Shown: in pieces, positions 1-9,295 of the stretch
How the letters are laid out: the number at the start of each line of letters is the position of its first letter
How positions within the stretch are numbered: the stretch's first letter is position 1
Source of the DNA: Agrobacterium albertimagni AOL15
GTDB lineage: Bacteria; Pseudomonadota; Alphaproteobacteria; Rhizobiales; Rhizobiaceae
NCBI RefSeq assembly: GCF_000300855.1
Contig: NZ_ALJF01000013.1
Span: 62,001 to 126,000, forward strand
Direction: 5' to 3'
Length of the DNA: 64,000 nt
Position numbers and translations under genes: made by a program
Notes under the pieces: generated by a model
Databases searched by the model: none
Told to the model about the DNA's origin: nothing
The model's input: the letters and a program-made list of their open reading frames with translations, nothing else

Positions 1-617
1 TCGTCAGCGAGACGCGCGCCAATGCCGAGGCGTCGGGCACCGTCGTCACCCAGGCGACATCCGCCATGGACGAGATCGCGGGCTCTTCGCGCGAGATCGA
101 AAACATCATCGGCGTGATCGACGAGATCGCCTTCCAGACCAATCTTCTGGCGCTCAATGCGGGCGTCGAGGCAGCAAGAGCAGGCGAGGCCGGCAAGGGT
201 TTCGCCGTCGTTGCCCAGGAGGTCCGCGAACTCGCCCAGCGCTCGGCAAGCGCTGCCAAGGACATCAAGGGCCTGATCGCCAAGTCTGCGAATGCCGTCA
301 GCCACGGCGTAGCCCTCGTCGACAAGACCGGCCACGCGTTGGAATCGATCGTCAATCAGGTCCAGGAAATCGACGGCAATGTCGATGCCATCTCCATCTC
401 TGCCCGCGATCAGGCGCAAGGGATCGGCGAGATCAACAGCTCGATCAACATGCTCGACAAGGTGACGCAACAGAGTGCCGCCACCGTCGAAGAAGCAAGT
501 GCCGCCGCCAATTCCCTCGCCGACGGCGCCCGCGACCTCTACGGCCTCGTCTCCCGCTTCCAGACATCGGCGCTGAAACCAGGACAGGTTCAGCACGCCA
601 TGGGCAGGGCCGCCTGA
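1..617 (+). CDS. Methyl-accepting chemotaxis protein, C-terminal part (5' end outside window)
   Basis: The reading frame is open from base 3 to the stop at 615-617, so the true start lies upstream of the window. What remains is the cytoplasmic signalling hairpin: the conserved tip [12 protein letters not shown] followed by [11 protein letters not shown], then the descending helix to a C-terminal QHAMGRAA. The tip binds CheA and CheW and relays ligand or redox signals to the flagellar motor. The fragment is very similar to the next gene (881-2569), including the unusual [11 protein letters not shown] form, so the two are recent paralogs in tandem. The sensor part is not visible. Identification as a receptor is secure; its ligand is unknown. 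Confidence 0.95.
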   Translation, partial: VSETRANAEASGTVVTQATSAMDEIAGSSREIENIIGVIDEIAFQTNLLALNAGVEAARAGEAGKGFAVVAQEVRELAQRSASAAKDIKGLIAKSANAVSHGVALVDKTGHALESIVNQVQEIDGNVDAISISARDQAQGIGEINSSINMLDKVTQQSAATVEEASAAANSLADGARDLYGLVSRFQTSALKPGQVQHAMGRAA

Positions 618-720
618 GGGCTGAAGTAAACTTCGCGGATCGGGCAGGCGTGCGAAAAATGTTGGTGGCTCTTCCCGGGCCTATCCCTGAACATCCTTCC
701 ACCAAATGATTAGGTCAACG

Positions 721-754
721 GGCCAGCCGCAGCATCAGCGCGGTTGGCCTTTTT
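721..754 (+). terminator. Rho-independent terminator after first chemotaxis receptor
   Basis: Bases 721-730 (GGCCAGCCGC) pair with 740-749 (GCGGTTGGCC) with one G-T wobble, leaving a nine-base loop, and are followed at once by a T run. It lies about 100 bases after the receptor stop and separates it from the next gene. Confidence 0.75.
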
Positions 755-880
755 CAGTTGCATTCTTCCGGTCGCACATTCTTGGCGTTTATCAAATTTA
801 GCAGTGGCGCGCGGGTAAATTTAGTAAACATTAATTTTCGGGTGCTTTGGTATATTCATTGAATCTCGAGAGGCACGAAC

Positions 881-2569
881 ATGCTGACGGACTACCTGCA
901 CGCGACCAAACTTGCCGATGACATGAGAGCCCTCTCCAATGCGCAGGCCATGATCTGGTTTGCGCCCGATGGCACGATTGTCAATGCCAACGAAAACTTT
1001 CTGAAAACGCTGGGCTACCGCTTGGATGAGATCGTCGGCAAGCATCACCGGATCTTCTGCGAAGACGCGATCCGCCAGTCGCCGGACTATCAGCGCTTCT
1101 GGTCTGAGTTGGCCGCGGGTCGGTTTCAGGCTGGCCAGTTCCGCCGCCAGAGCAAGGCTGGCGAGGACGTCTGGATCGAGGCGACCTACAATCCGGTCTT
1201 CCATGGCGGCCGGGTTGTGCGCGTCCTGAAGATCGCGTCGGATATCACCACGACCAAAATCGGCGCCCTCCACGACAACAATCGTCTGCGCGCGATCGAT
1301 CAGTCTCAAGCCATCATCGAGTTCGAACCCGACGGCACGATCGTCGAGGCCAACGACAACTTCCTGGCAGCCATGGGTTATGATCGCTCGGAGGTCATCG
1401 GCAAGCATCACAGCATGTTCTGTGAACCCACCTATGCGCGCACATCCGATTACGCCCAGTTCTGGGAAAACCTCCGCGCCGGTGAATTCCTGGCGTCCAA
1501 CTTCGTCCGCTACGGCAAAGGCGGACGCGAGGTCTGGATTCAGGCAGCCTACACGCCTGTGTTCAATTCGCGCGGCAAGGTCTATCGGGTGATCAAGGTC
1601 GCCACCGATATCAGCGGTCGCATGAAGGCCGTGAAGATCATCGGCGCTGCGATCAAGCGGCTTGCCGAAGGCGATCTGACCGTGCGCCTCAACGAACCGC
1701 TCGATGCGGTCTTGGAAGCGACGAGACTGGATGTCAACATTGCCGCTCATGCGCTTGATGAGACCTTGAGCGGCATTGTTTATGCCGTTCAGGCTCTGTC
1801 GGCCAATGCCAACGTGATCAATGACATCGCCGACGGTATTGCGACGAATGGTGAACGTCAGGCGGCCACGGTCGAGGAGACCGCTGCGGCCCTCGACGAG
1901 ATCACGACCACGATCAAGGATACGACGGGCCGGACACAGGCGACCACACAGCTGGTCGGCGAGATGCGCTCCAATGCGGAAGGCTCTGGTCTCGTCGTCA
2001 AGGAGGCGACGGCTGCCATGGGTGAGATCGCCAGTTCCTCCAGGGAAATCGAGAACATCATCGGTGTCATCGACGAGATTGCCTTCCAGACCAACCTGCT
2101 GGCCCTCAATGCCGGCGTCGAGGCTGCAAGGGCCGGGGAAGCCGGCAAGGGTTTCGCCGTCGTCGCCCAGGAAGTGCGCGAACTCGCCCAGCGCTCGGCC
2201 AGTGCTGCCAAGGATATCAAGGCCCTCATCGCCAAAGCGTCCGGTGCCGTACAACACGGTGTCAGCCTCGTCGACAAGACCGGACAAGCCCTGCAGTCCA
2301 TCGTCAACCAGGTCCAGGAAATTGATACGAATGTTGACGCGATCGCTATTGCTGCCCGTGAGCAGTCGCAGGGGATCAGCGAAATCAACGGAGCCATCAA
2401 CACGCTCGACAAGGTGACCCAGCAGAGTGCGGCGACCGGCGAGGAAGCCAGTGCCACGGCAGCCTCCCTCTCGGAGAGCGCCCGGGAACTCTACACCATG
2501 GTCTCCCGCTTCCAGACCACGGGCGCGAAAGGCGCGCAGTCGCAGCACGCGGTCAGCCGAGCGGCCTGA
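881..2569 (+). CDS. Soluble chemotaxis receptor with two PAS domains
   Basis: This 562-residue protein has no signal peptide or membrane segment. Two PAS domains in tandem (about residues 25-120 and 145-245; both contain DGTIV.AN.NFL and VIGKHH/IVGKHH motifs and end in DI(S/T)) are followed by a short HAMP-like linker and a full receptor signalling domain (about 330-545) whose tip reads [12 protein letters not shown] near residue 395. PAS pairs in soluble receptors of this type usually bind haem or flavin and sense oxygen or redox, but no cofactor ligand can be assigned here. It follows a truncated paralog and a terminator, so it probably has its own promoter. The start is the first ATG of the frame, preceded by a weak GAGAGG. 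Confidence 0.93.
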   Translation: MLTDYLHATKLADDMRALSNAQAMIWFAPDGTIVNANENFLKTLGYRLDEIVGKHHRIFCEDAIRQSPDYQRFWSELAAGRFQAGQFRRQSKAGEDVWIEATYNPVFHGGRVVRVLKIASDITTTKIGALHDNNRLRAIDQSQAIIEFEPDGTIVEANDNFLAAMGYDRSEVIGKHHSMFCEPTYARTSDYAQFWENLRAGEFLASNFVRYGKGGREVWIQAAYTPVFNSRGKVYRVIKVATDISGRMKAVKIIGAAIKRLAEGDLTVRLNEPLDAVLEATRLDVNIAAHALDETLSGIVYAVQALSANANVINDIADGIATNGERQAATVEETAAALDEITTTIKDTTGRTQATTQLVGEMRSNAEGSGLVVKEATAAMGEIASSSREIENIIGVIDEIAFQTNLLALNAGVEAARAGEAGKGFAVVAQEVRELAQRSASAAKDIKALIAKASGAVQHGVSLVDKTGQALQSIVNQVQEIDTNVDAIAIAAREQSQGISEINGAINTLDKVTQQSAATGEEASATAASLSESARELYTMVSRFQTTGAKGAQSQHAVSRAA

Positions 2570-2593
2570 CCGGCTGCGGCCGGGTGGTCCGCC

Positions 2594-3652
2594 TCACATC
2601 ACCTCATGCGGCGTGGCAATCGCCACCCGCGATGGTGCCACCTGGAAATCTCGGGGCAGCATGCGGTGATGCGCCATCATCATCTGGCAGGCGCTTCGGG
2701 CGTCCTGGCGAAGGTCGTGATGGATGACGAAGGTGAGGCGCCCCTCGGCCAAAAGCGCCCTGTTATCGGCATCGAGGTCATGGGCGGCAAACACGTCGAT
2801 CCGGCGCTTCTCCTCCGCAAAGGCGCGCAGGATCGCCCGGTTGCCGCCGCCGATCGAATAGACGGCGCGGATCTCGGGATGGCTGACAACCGCCGCCTTC
2901 ACCAGCCGCTCCGTCGTGCGGTCGACGCCAAACCCCTCTGAAATCGTCACGATGCCAAGATGCGGCGCGTCCTTTTCAAGTGCGTCGCGAAAGCCGCGCT
3001 CGCGTTCCTCTTCGCCTGAAAATCGCGCACTCGATAGTGTGACCAGCACCTTGCCCTGAGCCGGCCCCGCCATGCGCGCGAGCAGATAGGCGGCCGTCGA
3101 CCCCGCCACCCGATTGTCCATGCCGACATAACCCTGCCGCACCGTGGCGGGCAGATCGGTCACCAACGTTACCACAGGAATGCCGCTTGCCATCAATTCG
3201 GCTGCCATCGCCGCGATCGCCGGCGTCGAGGGCACCTTGACGACGACGCCATGGCTGCCGCGCCGACGGATGCGCTTGAGGATGGCGAGGAGATCGCGCT
3301 CCTCCATCGTCTCGGCCACGTGAAAGCGCGCCGATAGCGAAGCCGGCCGCATGCCCGGCAGCTCGGCTTCGAAGGCCGCGCGCACGGCATTCGAAAATCG
3401 CTGCGGTGTTTCCATGACGACGTCGATGACGAGACGCCGCCCGCCGATACGTGCCTCGGCATATTGCCGCTCGAGTTCGGCGATCGCCGCCTCGACGCGA
3501 AGTCCCGTCGCTTTTGCCACATGCCCGCGTCCATGCAGCGCCCGATCGACGGTGGCGAGACTGAGGCCCGATTGCAGGGCGATGTCCTTGAGCGGAAAGG
3601 GCGGACGCATGGCTTCGGCCTTGAGGTGTTTTTGAGGTGTTTTGCCGCTCAT
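2594..3652 (-). CDS. LacI-family transcriptional regulator
   Basis: A 352-residue protein with an N-terminal LacI helix-turn-helix (about residues 20-45: LKDIALQSGLSLATVDRAL) followed by a periplasmic-binding-protein-like sugar domain. The stretch DNRVAGSTAAYLLARM is typical of the effector-binding fold. It is transcribed divergently from the dioxygenase and SDR genes that start at 3708 and 4910, only 55 bases away, so it most likely represses that pair in response to a small carbohydrate-like molecule. The inducer is unknown. It ends 24 bases from the convergent chemotaxis gene. Confidence 0.9.
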   Translation of the reverse strand: MSGKTPQKHLKAEAMRPPFPLKDIALQSGLSLATVDRALHGRGHVAKATGLRVEAAIAELERQYAEARIGGRRLVIDVVMETPQRFSNAVRAAFEAELPGMRPASLSARFHVAETMEERDLLAILKRIRRRGSHGVVVKVPSTPAIAAMAAELMASGIPVVTLVTDLPATVRQGYVGMDNRVAGSTAAYLLARMAGPAQGKVLVTLSSARFSGEEERERGFRDALEKDAPHLGIVTISEGFGVDRTTERLVKAAVVSHPEIRAVYSIGGGNRAILRAFAEEKRRIDVFAAHDLDADNRALLAEGRLTFVIHHDLRQDARSACQMMMAHHRMLPRDFQVAPSRVAIATPHEVM

Positions 3653-3707
3653 CTCTCGCCCGTCGTCTGACTATGGTCAAGCGGGATGAGGGTTTCGGGA
3701 GGAAATC

Positions 3708-4901
3708 ATGGACCAGAGAACATTGACCAGCCGCCGTCGCGACAAGGTCTGGCTCGACAGTCAGGCCGGTGACATCGAGACTTTCAAGGTATTGGTGGCG
3801 CAAAAGACCAGGCGCGAAGACTGGCCATTGTCAGCCGGCGTCGAGAAGAACGTGCTCCTCTATGACGGATCGGCCGTGCGCGACATCGCCCGCGATCCGG
3901 AAGCCCGCCGCGAATTGATGGCCGAATGGGTCGAAGCCTTTACGACCGGCCCCGGCGTCATCGTCATCAAAAATGCCATTGCCGACCTGTCGGTCGTCGA
4001 TCGCGCCACCGAGGTCTTCAACGCCATCGTCAAGGCCGAGAAGGAAGGCGGCAAGGCCGCCGCCGACCACTTCGCCAAACCCGGCGCCAATGACCGCATC
4101 TGGAATTCGCTGCAGAAACACGCGCTCGCCGACCCCGACAATTTCGCCCGCTATTATGCCTCGGACGCGATCGCCATGGCCTCGGAAGCCTGGCTCGGCC
4201 GCGGCTATCAGATGACGGCGCAGATGAACCGGGTGAACCCCGGCGGCAAGGCGCAGGTCCCGCATCGCGACTATCACCTCGGCTTCATGTCGCCAGAGCA
4301 GATGCAGGCCTATCCGGGCCATATCCACGCGGTCTCGCCACTGCTGACGCTGCAGGGCGCGGTCGCCCATTGCGACATGCCGGTCGAAAGTGGCCCGACA
4401 CTCTTCCTGCCCTATTCGCAGAGTTTCTTTGAAGGTTACCTCGCTTTCGGCCGGCCGGAATTCCAGGCTGTGTTCGCCGAGAGCCACGTGCAGCTGCCGC
4501 TGTCGAAGGGCGACGCCGTCTTCTTCAACCCGGCCCTGATGCACGGCGCCGGCAACAATGTGTCTGATGATATCTGGCGCATGGCAAACCTCCTGCAGGT
4601 CTCCTCCGCCTTCGGCCGCGCCATGGAAAGCGTTGACCGCGACGCCATGTGCAAGGCCGTCTATCCCGCGCTTCTGGCTGCCCGCACATCGGGCGCGCTC
4701 ACCGCGGCCGAAATTGAGAATGCCATTGCGGCCACGGCGGAAGGTTATGCCTTCCCGACCAATCTCGACAGCGATCCGCCGGTCGGTGGCCTTGCGCCGA
4801 AGACGCAGAACACCATGATGGCGGAAGCGCTCGAGGCGGGCATGGAACCGGAGGCCTTCGCAGCGCTCGTCGAGACACAGGCTGCCAAGCGCAGGGCATG
4901 A
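3708..4901 (+). CDS. Phytanoyl-CoA dioxygenase (PhyH) family protein
   Basis: A 397-residue Fe(II)/2-oxoglutarate-dependent dioxygenase of the PhyH family. The metal triad is visible: H and D in PHRDYHLG (about residues 185-190) and the distal histidine in LMHGAGNN (about residue 280). PhyH proteins hydroxylate diverse substrates, and bacterial members are often linked to catabolism of unusual small molecules, so the name does not imply phytanic acid here. It is preceded by GGGAGGAAATC as ribosome site. It is followed after eight bases by an SDR oxidoreductase, and the divergent LacI regulator suggests an inducible hydroxylation plus dehydrogenation step. Confidence 0.88.
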   Translation: MDQRTLTSRRRDKVWLDSQAGDIETFKVLVAQKTRREDWPLSAGVEKNVLLYDGSAVRDIARDPEARRELMAEWVEAFTTGPGVIVIKNAIADLSVVDRATEVFNAIVKAEKEGGKAAADHFAKPGANDRIWNSLQKHALADPDNFARYYASDAIAMASEAWLGRGYQMTAQMNRVNPGGKAQVPHRDYHLGFMSPEQMQAYPGHIHAVSPLLTLQGAVAHCDMPVESGPTLFLPYSQSFFEGYLAFGRPEFQAVFAESHVQLPLSKGDAVFFNPALMHGAGNNVSDDIWRMANLLQVSSAFGRAMESVDRDAMCKAVYPALLAARTSGALTAAEIENAIAATAEGYAFPTNLDSDPPVGGLAPKTQNTMMAEALEAGMEPEAFAALVETQAAKRRA

Positions 4902-4909
4902 GGACCAAA

Positions 4910-5725
4910 ATGGGAAGACTGGACAACAAGATCGCTGTCGTTACCGGCGGCACGCAAGGCTTGGGCGCGGAAGTCGCGCGGCTCTTTGCCGAGCGCGGAG
5001 CAAAGGGCCTCGTCATCTGCGGTCGCAGTCGCGACAAGGGTGAGGCAAAGGCCCGTGAGATCACCGAGCGCTACGGCACCCCGGTGCATTTCGTCTCGGC
5101 CGATCTCGGCGAGGTCGCTGATTGCCGCCGGGTGATTGCCGCGGCCGACGAAAAATTCGGCCGCATTGATTCCCTCGTCAATGTCGCCGCCATCACCGAT
5201 CGCGGCACGATCCTCGACACCGACGAAGCGCTGTTCGACCGCATGTTCGCGATCAACACCCGCGCGCCCTTTTTCCTCATCCAGGATGCGGTGAAGCTGA
5301 TGCTGCGCGACGGTGTCGAGGGCACGATCGTCAACATCTCCTCCATGTCATCGATGGCTGGCCAGCCCTTCATTGCCGCCTATTGCGCCTCCAAGGGCGC
5401 GCTCGACACGCTGACCCGCAATGTCGCCTTCGGCCTCCTGAAAAACCGCATCCGCTGCAATGCGCTGAACATCGGCTGGATGGCAAGCGACGGCGAAGAC
5501 CGCATCCAGCGGGAATATCATGGCGCGCCCGCCGACTGGCTGGAGCAAGCCGCCGCCCGCCAGCCCTTTGGCCGCCTCGTCGATCCGGCCGAGGTCGCCC
5601 GCGCCTGCGCCTATCTGTCGTCGGAGGAGAGCGGCCTGATGACGGGTGCCACGATCAATTTCGACCAGTCGATCTGGGGCGCCTATGAGGACAGCCCGCA
5701 CCCGAAGGAAAAAATGACGCTCTGA
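4910..5725 (+). CDS. SDR-family NAD(P)-dependent oxidoreductase
   Basis: A classical short-chain dehydrogenase of about 271 residues. It has the cofactor glycine motif TGGTQGLG near the N-terminus, the NVAA motif, the catalytic serine in ISSMSS and the YCASK catalytic pair (about residue 160). An in-frame ATG at 4898 overlaps the previous stop, but the ATG at 4910 has GAGGA correctly spaced before it, so 4910 is preferred. It is the second gene of the PhyH-SDR pair and probably oxidises the hydroxylated product. Substrate unknown. Confidence 0.9.
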   Translation: MGRLDNKIAVVTGGTQGLGAEVARLFAERGAKGLVICGRSRDKGEAKAREITERYGTPVHFVSADLGEVADCRRVIAAADEKFGRIDSLVNVAAITDRGTILDTDEALFDRMFAINTRAPFFLIQDAVKLMLRDGVEGTIVNISSMSSMAGQPFIAAYCASKGALDTLTRNVAFGLLKNRIRCNALNIGWMASDGEDRIQREYHGAPADWLEQAAARQPFGRLVDPAEVARACAYLSSEESGLMTGATINFDQSIWGAYEDSPHPKEKMTL

Positions 5726-5733
5726 GGGGAGGC

Positions 5734-5769
5734 GAGGGAAGTCGCGGAACCCCCGACGCGGCTTCCCTC
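5734..5769. terminator. Bidirectional stem-loop between convergent genes
   Basis: Bases 5734-5746 (GAGGGAAGTCGCG) pair with 5757-5769 (CGCGGCTTCCCTC) with a single G-T wobble and a ten-base loop. The element sits exactly between the SDR stop and the stop of the convergent histidine kinase. There is no long T run, so termination strength is uncertain. Confidence 0.55.
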
Positions 5770-7291
5770 ACAGGCTGAACCGGATCACATAGCGCGTCCC
5801 GCCATCGATCTCGCGGGTCATTTCACCGCCCACCTGCACGACAAAGGCATCGACGAGACGGGTGCCCGAGCGGCGCGTGGTCTCCTCATCAATGCCGACG
5901 CCGTCATCGGCGATGGTGAGACTGGCCCGGCCGTCGTTTTCCGCTGTCAGCGTCAGGCGGATCGTACCGCGCTCCCGGCCGGCAAAGGCATGCTTCACCG
6001 CATTGGTCACCAGTTCCAGCGTTGCAAGCGCCAGCGGCGATGCCCGGTCGGCAGGCAGGAGGATGCCGCTCGGCAGAACGGCGTCGAGCGTGATGTGACG
6101 ATCTTCCGGCACCAAGGTCGCCGGATCGCAGGCGCGGGTCAGAAGCTCGCCGAGATCGATCTTCTCGCCATGGCTGGAGCGATAGAGCAGGTCATGCACT
6201 TCGGCCAGCGCCCTGACCCGCATCTGCAGTGCCTGCACGTCGACACTGCCGCGCCTTGCCTGCATGTTGATGAGGCTCGTCACCAGCGCGAGATTGTTCT
6301 TGATCCGATGGTTCATCTCGCGCACGAGTTCGGCCCGTTGATGCGCGAGGTTTTCCGCTTCGGCCCGCTTCAGCGCCTGCCGGTCGCTCTCGCGTTGAAC
6401 CAGCATGCTGCGTCTCGCAAGCGACGTCGCAACCAGCGTGAAGGCGCTGATCGCGAGCATCAGCAGCCAGACGGGCAAGACGCTGCGGATGGTGGCCGCA
6501 CGAATGCCGTCGATCGGCACGCCGAAATTGGCGACGAGCGGAATGCCACCGAGCCGGCTGAAGGCGTAAATGCGCCGGATACCGTCGGAGATCGCCAGCG
6601 CCTCGTAGACACCTTCATTGCTGATCGCCATGTTCTGCCGCGCCGGGGTGTCGGGTGCAAGAACGATCGGCTCGGCCGGGACCTGGCGAACCAGGAGCTT
6701 GCCATCGTCGCGGGTAAGGGAAGCTGCCTCATTCTCCTGTGCCGCGACATCGCGCAGGAAGGTGCGGCTGGTGTCGGTTGCGATCGACGAGACGATCATG
6801 CCGCGGAAATCATTGGTGACGAAGGGTGTCGCGACAATGATCGCGTCCTCGCCGCCCGGCTCCAGCTTGATCCGATCGATGAAGAGCCGACTGCCACCCC
6901 TGATCGCGTCGATGTAGTCGCGAGACCCCATCACCATGTCGACCGGAAAGGCACGGCTCGAAGCGAGCATTCGCCCCTCGTCGCTGATCACCACCAGTCC
7001 GAAATTGTCCGGTTGGCGGCTGTCAAGCCCGGCGAGAAAGCTGTGAAAGGCCTCCGAGCGCAGGAAGTCTGCCGGCTCATCGTTGACACGGCTGCGGGCC
7101 GCACCATGCTTGATGAGCTCGGTCTCGATCAGGCGTTGGGAATATTGGCGGACAAGGGTGACGCTGTCGACCGCATGATCGGTCGCGATCGCCTTCTGCT
7201 CCTGCCAGGCGATGCCGCCCCAGATCAGTCCACCCACGACCGGGATCAGGACACTCCCGATTTGAATGGTCCGGAACCAGCGTAACACCAT
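5768..7291 (-). CDS. Membrane sensor histidine kinase, HisKA_2 type, with periplasmic PDC-like sensor
   Basis: A kinase of about 507 residues. One membrane segment (about 10-30) precedes an extracytoplasmic PDC/dCache-like sensor (about 35-270) and a second segment (271-293). The H-box EMNHRIKNNLALV (His near 328) is the HisKA_2/HWE type, followed by the ATPase N-box LELVTNAVKHAF and G-box DDGVGID. Kinases of this class in alphaproteobacteria often feed the PhyR/EcfG general stress response, which fits the EcfG-type promoter found just upstream on the other strand. The open frame extends to 7627, but the first 112 residues lack domain features, so the ATG at 7291 is chosen; its ribosome site is weak. 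Confidence 0.85.
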   Translation of the reverse strand: MVLRWFRTIQIGSVLIPVVGGLIWGGIAWQEQKAIATDHAVDSVTLVRQYSQRLIETELIKHGAARSRVNDEPADFLRSEAFHSFLAGLDSRQPDNFGLVVISDEGRMLASSRAFPVDMVMGSRDYIDAIRGGSRLFIDRIKLEPGGEDAIIVATPFVTNDFRGMIVSSIATDTSRTFLRDVAAQENEAASLTRDDGKLLVRQVPAEPIVLAPDTPARQNMAISNEGVYEALAISDGIRRIYAFSRLGGIPLVANFGVPIDGIRAATIRSVLPVWLLMLAISAFTLVATSLARRSMLVQRESDRQALKRAEAENLAHQRAELVREMNHRIKNNLALVTSLINMQARRGSVDVQALQMRVRALAEVHDLLYRSSHGEKIDLGELLTRACDPATLVPEDRHITLDAVLPSGILLPADRASPLALATLELVTNAVKHAFAGRERGTIRLTLTAENDGRASLTIADDGVGIDEETTRRSGTRLVDAFVVQVGGEMTREIDGGTRYVIRFSL

Positions 7292-7431
7292 ATCGGGACC
7301 CCAGACTGCCAAGCCGTGCGCCCTTTCGAAGTTGTGTCGAAAAATGTTCAAGGCTGTCCTTATAGAGCAGTTTGGAACCATCATTGCAACACGATGACCT
7401 GCCCCTGGAACCAGTTTTGCCACCGCAAGTC

Positions 7432-7456
7432 GGAACGAAGCGATCACATGCCCGTT
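7432..7456 (+). promoter_or_regulatory. EcfG/RpoE2-type general stress promoter
   Basis: GGAAC at 7432-7436 is followed after exactly 16 bases by CGTT at 7453-7456. This matches the established alphaproteobacterial EcfG consensus (GGAAC, 16-17 bases, CGTT). It lies 55 bases before the start of the small hydrophilic protein at 7512, a normal promoter-to-start distance. The assignment is by consensus only. Confidence 0.7.
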
Positions 7457-7511
7457 CGGCAGAGAGGACAAGCCTGAACCTAATCCCCGAATACAATCAT
7501 GGAGGAAGTCG

Positions 7512-7733
7512 ATGACCTCAGACGGCGAAAACCATCGCGAGGAAGGCGTTCGCAAGCTCGCTGAGCCCGCCGGCACCGCGATCCGCCCCGACGCACGCCG
7601 CGAGGCGAACCGGCTGGGCTCCGACACCTATCTGGTCGATCAGGACATGGAAGACAGTGATCAGCGCGAGGGTCAGGATGGCCCGGACGGCCGCCCATCG
7701 CCGCTCGCCAATGCCGATAATCCGGAGCGCTGA
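7512..7733 (+). CDS. Small hydrophilic protein, probable stress-induced
   Basis: A 73-residue, highly charged, apparently unstructured protein (many D, E, R, G and P; no membrane segment). The start is strongly supported by GGAGGAAG at 7501-7508 just before the ATG. An EcfG-type promoter lies directly upstream. Proteins of this size and composition are common members of the rhizobial general stress regulon, but no family was recognised. Overlapping minus-strand frames here are shadows. Confidence 0.7.
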   Translation: MTSDGENHREEGVRKLAEPAGTAIRPDARREANRLGSDTYLVDQDMEDSDQREGQDGPDGRPSPLANADNPER

Positions 7734-7790
7734 GCGTCTGATGTGACGCCGGAGCGGTGCATGCGGCTTCCGCGGCATGCACCGCGCTGA

Positions 7791-8176
7791 TCACATCTTT
7801 TCATCCTCCCCGCCATCCGTCTTGCCCCGATGCAGGCTCTGCGTCCCGCGTTCCCCCTGCCAGGGCCAGCGACCGGAAATCTCGACCTCCAGCGACAGGC
7901 TGAGGAAGGTCCTGATGATGACGATCACGCCGAGCACCAACACGGAATCGAGGCTCGGCTCCACCGCCACCGTGTTGATGATATCGCCGGCCACCATCAG
8001 CTCGAGCCCGAGCAGGATGGCCCGTCCCATGCCGGCCCTCAGATCTCCATAGGCATTCAGGCCGCGCGGGCTTTTCAGATATGCAAATCCCGAGACCGCG
8101 ATGCCGATGACGATGACTGCAACGCCGACCCTTCGATCACCCGGGTGATGATGTGCATGATGCTGACGAAATCCAT
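7791..8176 (-). pseudogene. DUF1622-family membrane protein, single-base frameshift
   Basis: The C-terminal frame (from about 8131 down to 7791) encodes VGVAVIVIGIAVSGFAYL, the motif RAILLGLELMVAGDIINTV, and IIRTFLSLSLEVEISGRWPW, which is the DUF1622 pattern with three membrane helices. The proper N-terminus, MDFVSIMHIITRVIEG from an ATG at 8176 with an AGGGGAG ribosome site, is in another frame. The two join if one base is added to the CCC run at 8129-8131, giving a normal protein of about 128 residues. The gene is therefore either disrupted or carries a sequencing error. The longer frame starting at 8288 is an artefact of the shift. Confidence 0.7.
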
Positions 8177-8317
8177 GGCTCCGGCTCCCCTTTGATCCGG
8201 GTGCAACGTTCCCCCATCCGATCGGTTTCCACAATCGCCAACAGGTCACGGCACCTTTCGCCGTGTCGCGCGTTGATGAGACGAACACCGTCCATCTCGA
8301 GAAGCAGGGAGACCCCG

Positions 8318-8620
8318 ATGCAGGATTTCGATCTCAGCGCCATGACCGAGGACGAACTCGACCGGTTGATTGCGGATGCGACCCGCGAACGCGAAACGCG
8401 CAGCAACCCGGATGAACGCAAGGCCGATGCCGATGGCGTCCGCGGTCAGGACGTCAACGACCCCAAGCACGGCGCCATCACCACGCCCGCCCCGCATCAG
8501 GTCCGCGAACATGGCCCCGAGGGTCTGGAGCCCGGCGCACGCGTTGAAGGAAGCCGCGTGATCGATGCCGATGAAGCCGCCGGCACAGATATCGAGCACG
8601 CCGCCCGCCGCGTCGTCTGA
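8318..8620 (+). CDS. Small acidic hydrophilic protein, unknown function
   Basis: A 100-residue soluble, charged protein beginning MQDFDLSAMTEDELDRLIADA. The first 30 residues look helical, and the remainder is rich in D, E, G, H and P and likely disordered. The start is chosen because CAGGGAG lies seven bases before the ATG at 8318; the longer frame upstream overlaps the divergent DUF1622 gene. It resembles the small protein at 7512 in composition, and both sit in a neighbourhood with stress-response signals. No named family recognised. Confidence 0.65.
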   Translation: MQDFDLSAMTEDELDRLIADATRERETRSNPDERKADADGVRGQDVNDPKHGAITTPAPHQVREHGPEGLEPGARVEGSRVIDADEAAGTDIEHAARRVV

Positions 8621-8828
8621 CCAGAACCGTCTGATATAGTTTCGATGGCCCGCCCCCGGCCATCCGGCCGCCATGCATCGCCCCCCGGATGCATGGCGGC
8701 CCTTCTTTTTGGCCATACGGTTCCGAAGCCGTCGCGTGTCCAGCCTGAGAGACTGAAGCCAGAAACCTACGCCGACCAACTCCGCCCGCCACGTTGCCAG
8801 CCGGAACTCGCCGCGCTAGACCGGGCCG

Positions 8829-9269
8829 GTGATCACCGCTTTCGCCGCCTATACAGCACTTTTCCTGGCAGCTTTCCTCGCCGCGACCATTGTCCCGGCG
8901 CAGTCCGAGGCCGTAATGGTCGGCCTGATCCTCGCCAAAGAGCAGCCTGTTGTCCTGCTGCTCCTCGTCGCAACGGGAGGCAATGTGCTCGGCTCGGTCG
9001 TCAACTGGCTGCTCGGCCGCTTTATCGAGCATTTCCGCGACCGTCCCTGGTTTCCCGTCTCCGAACAGAAGCTCGCCCGTGCCGAAGCCTGGTACCGCCG
9101 CTTCGGCATCTGGTCGCTGCTACTCTCCTGGGTGCCGGTCATCGGCGATCCCTTGACGGTCGTCGCCGGCCTCCTGCGCACGCCCTTCGCAACCTTCCTG
9201 ATCCTCGTCACCATCGCCAAGGCCGGGCGTTATGCCGTGCTCGCCGCACTCACCCTCGGTTTGATGTGA
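8829..9269 (+). CDS. YqaA/SNARE-associated (DedA-like) membrane protein
   Basis: A 146-residue integral membrane protein with about four hydrophobic segments. The conserved block GGNVLGSVVNWLLGRF followed by a charged loop and SWVPVIGDPLTVVAGLLR is characteristic of the YqaA branch of the DedA/VTT superfamily, thought to act in membrane lipid handling or homeostasis. The start is a GTG at 8829. It stands alone, with a convergent kinase-like gene starting 26 bases downstream. Confidence 0.85.
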   Translation: MITAFAAYTALFLAAFLAATIVPAQSEAVMVGLILAKEQPVVLLLLVATGGNVLGSVVNWLLGRFIEHFRDRPWFPVSEQKLARAEAWYRRFGIWSLLLSWVPVIGDPLTVVAGLLRTPFATFLILVTIAKAGRYAVLAALTLGLM

Positions 9270-9295
9270 TTGCCGGACCGTGATCGAGGAGAGAC

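Noticed and set aside
821-2548. 575-codon open frame on the minus strand across the second chemotaxis receptor
   Set aside because: Antisense shadow; the plus-strand receptor has full PAS and signalling motifs.
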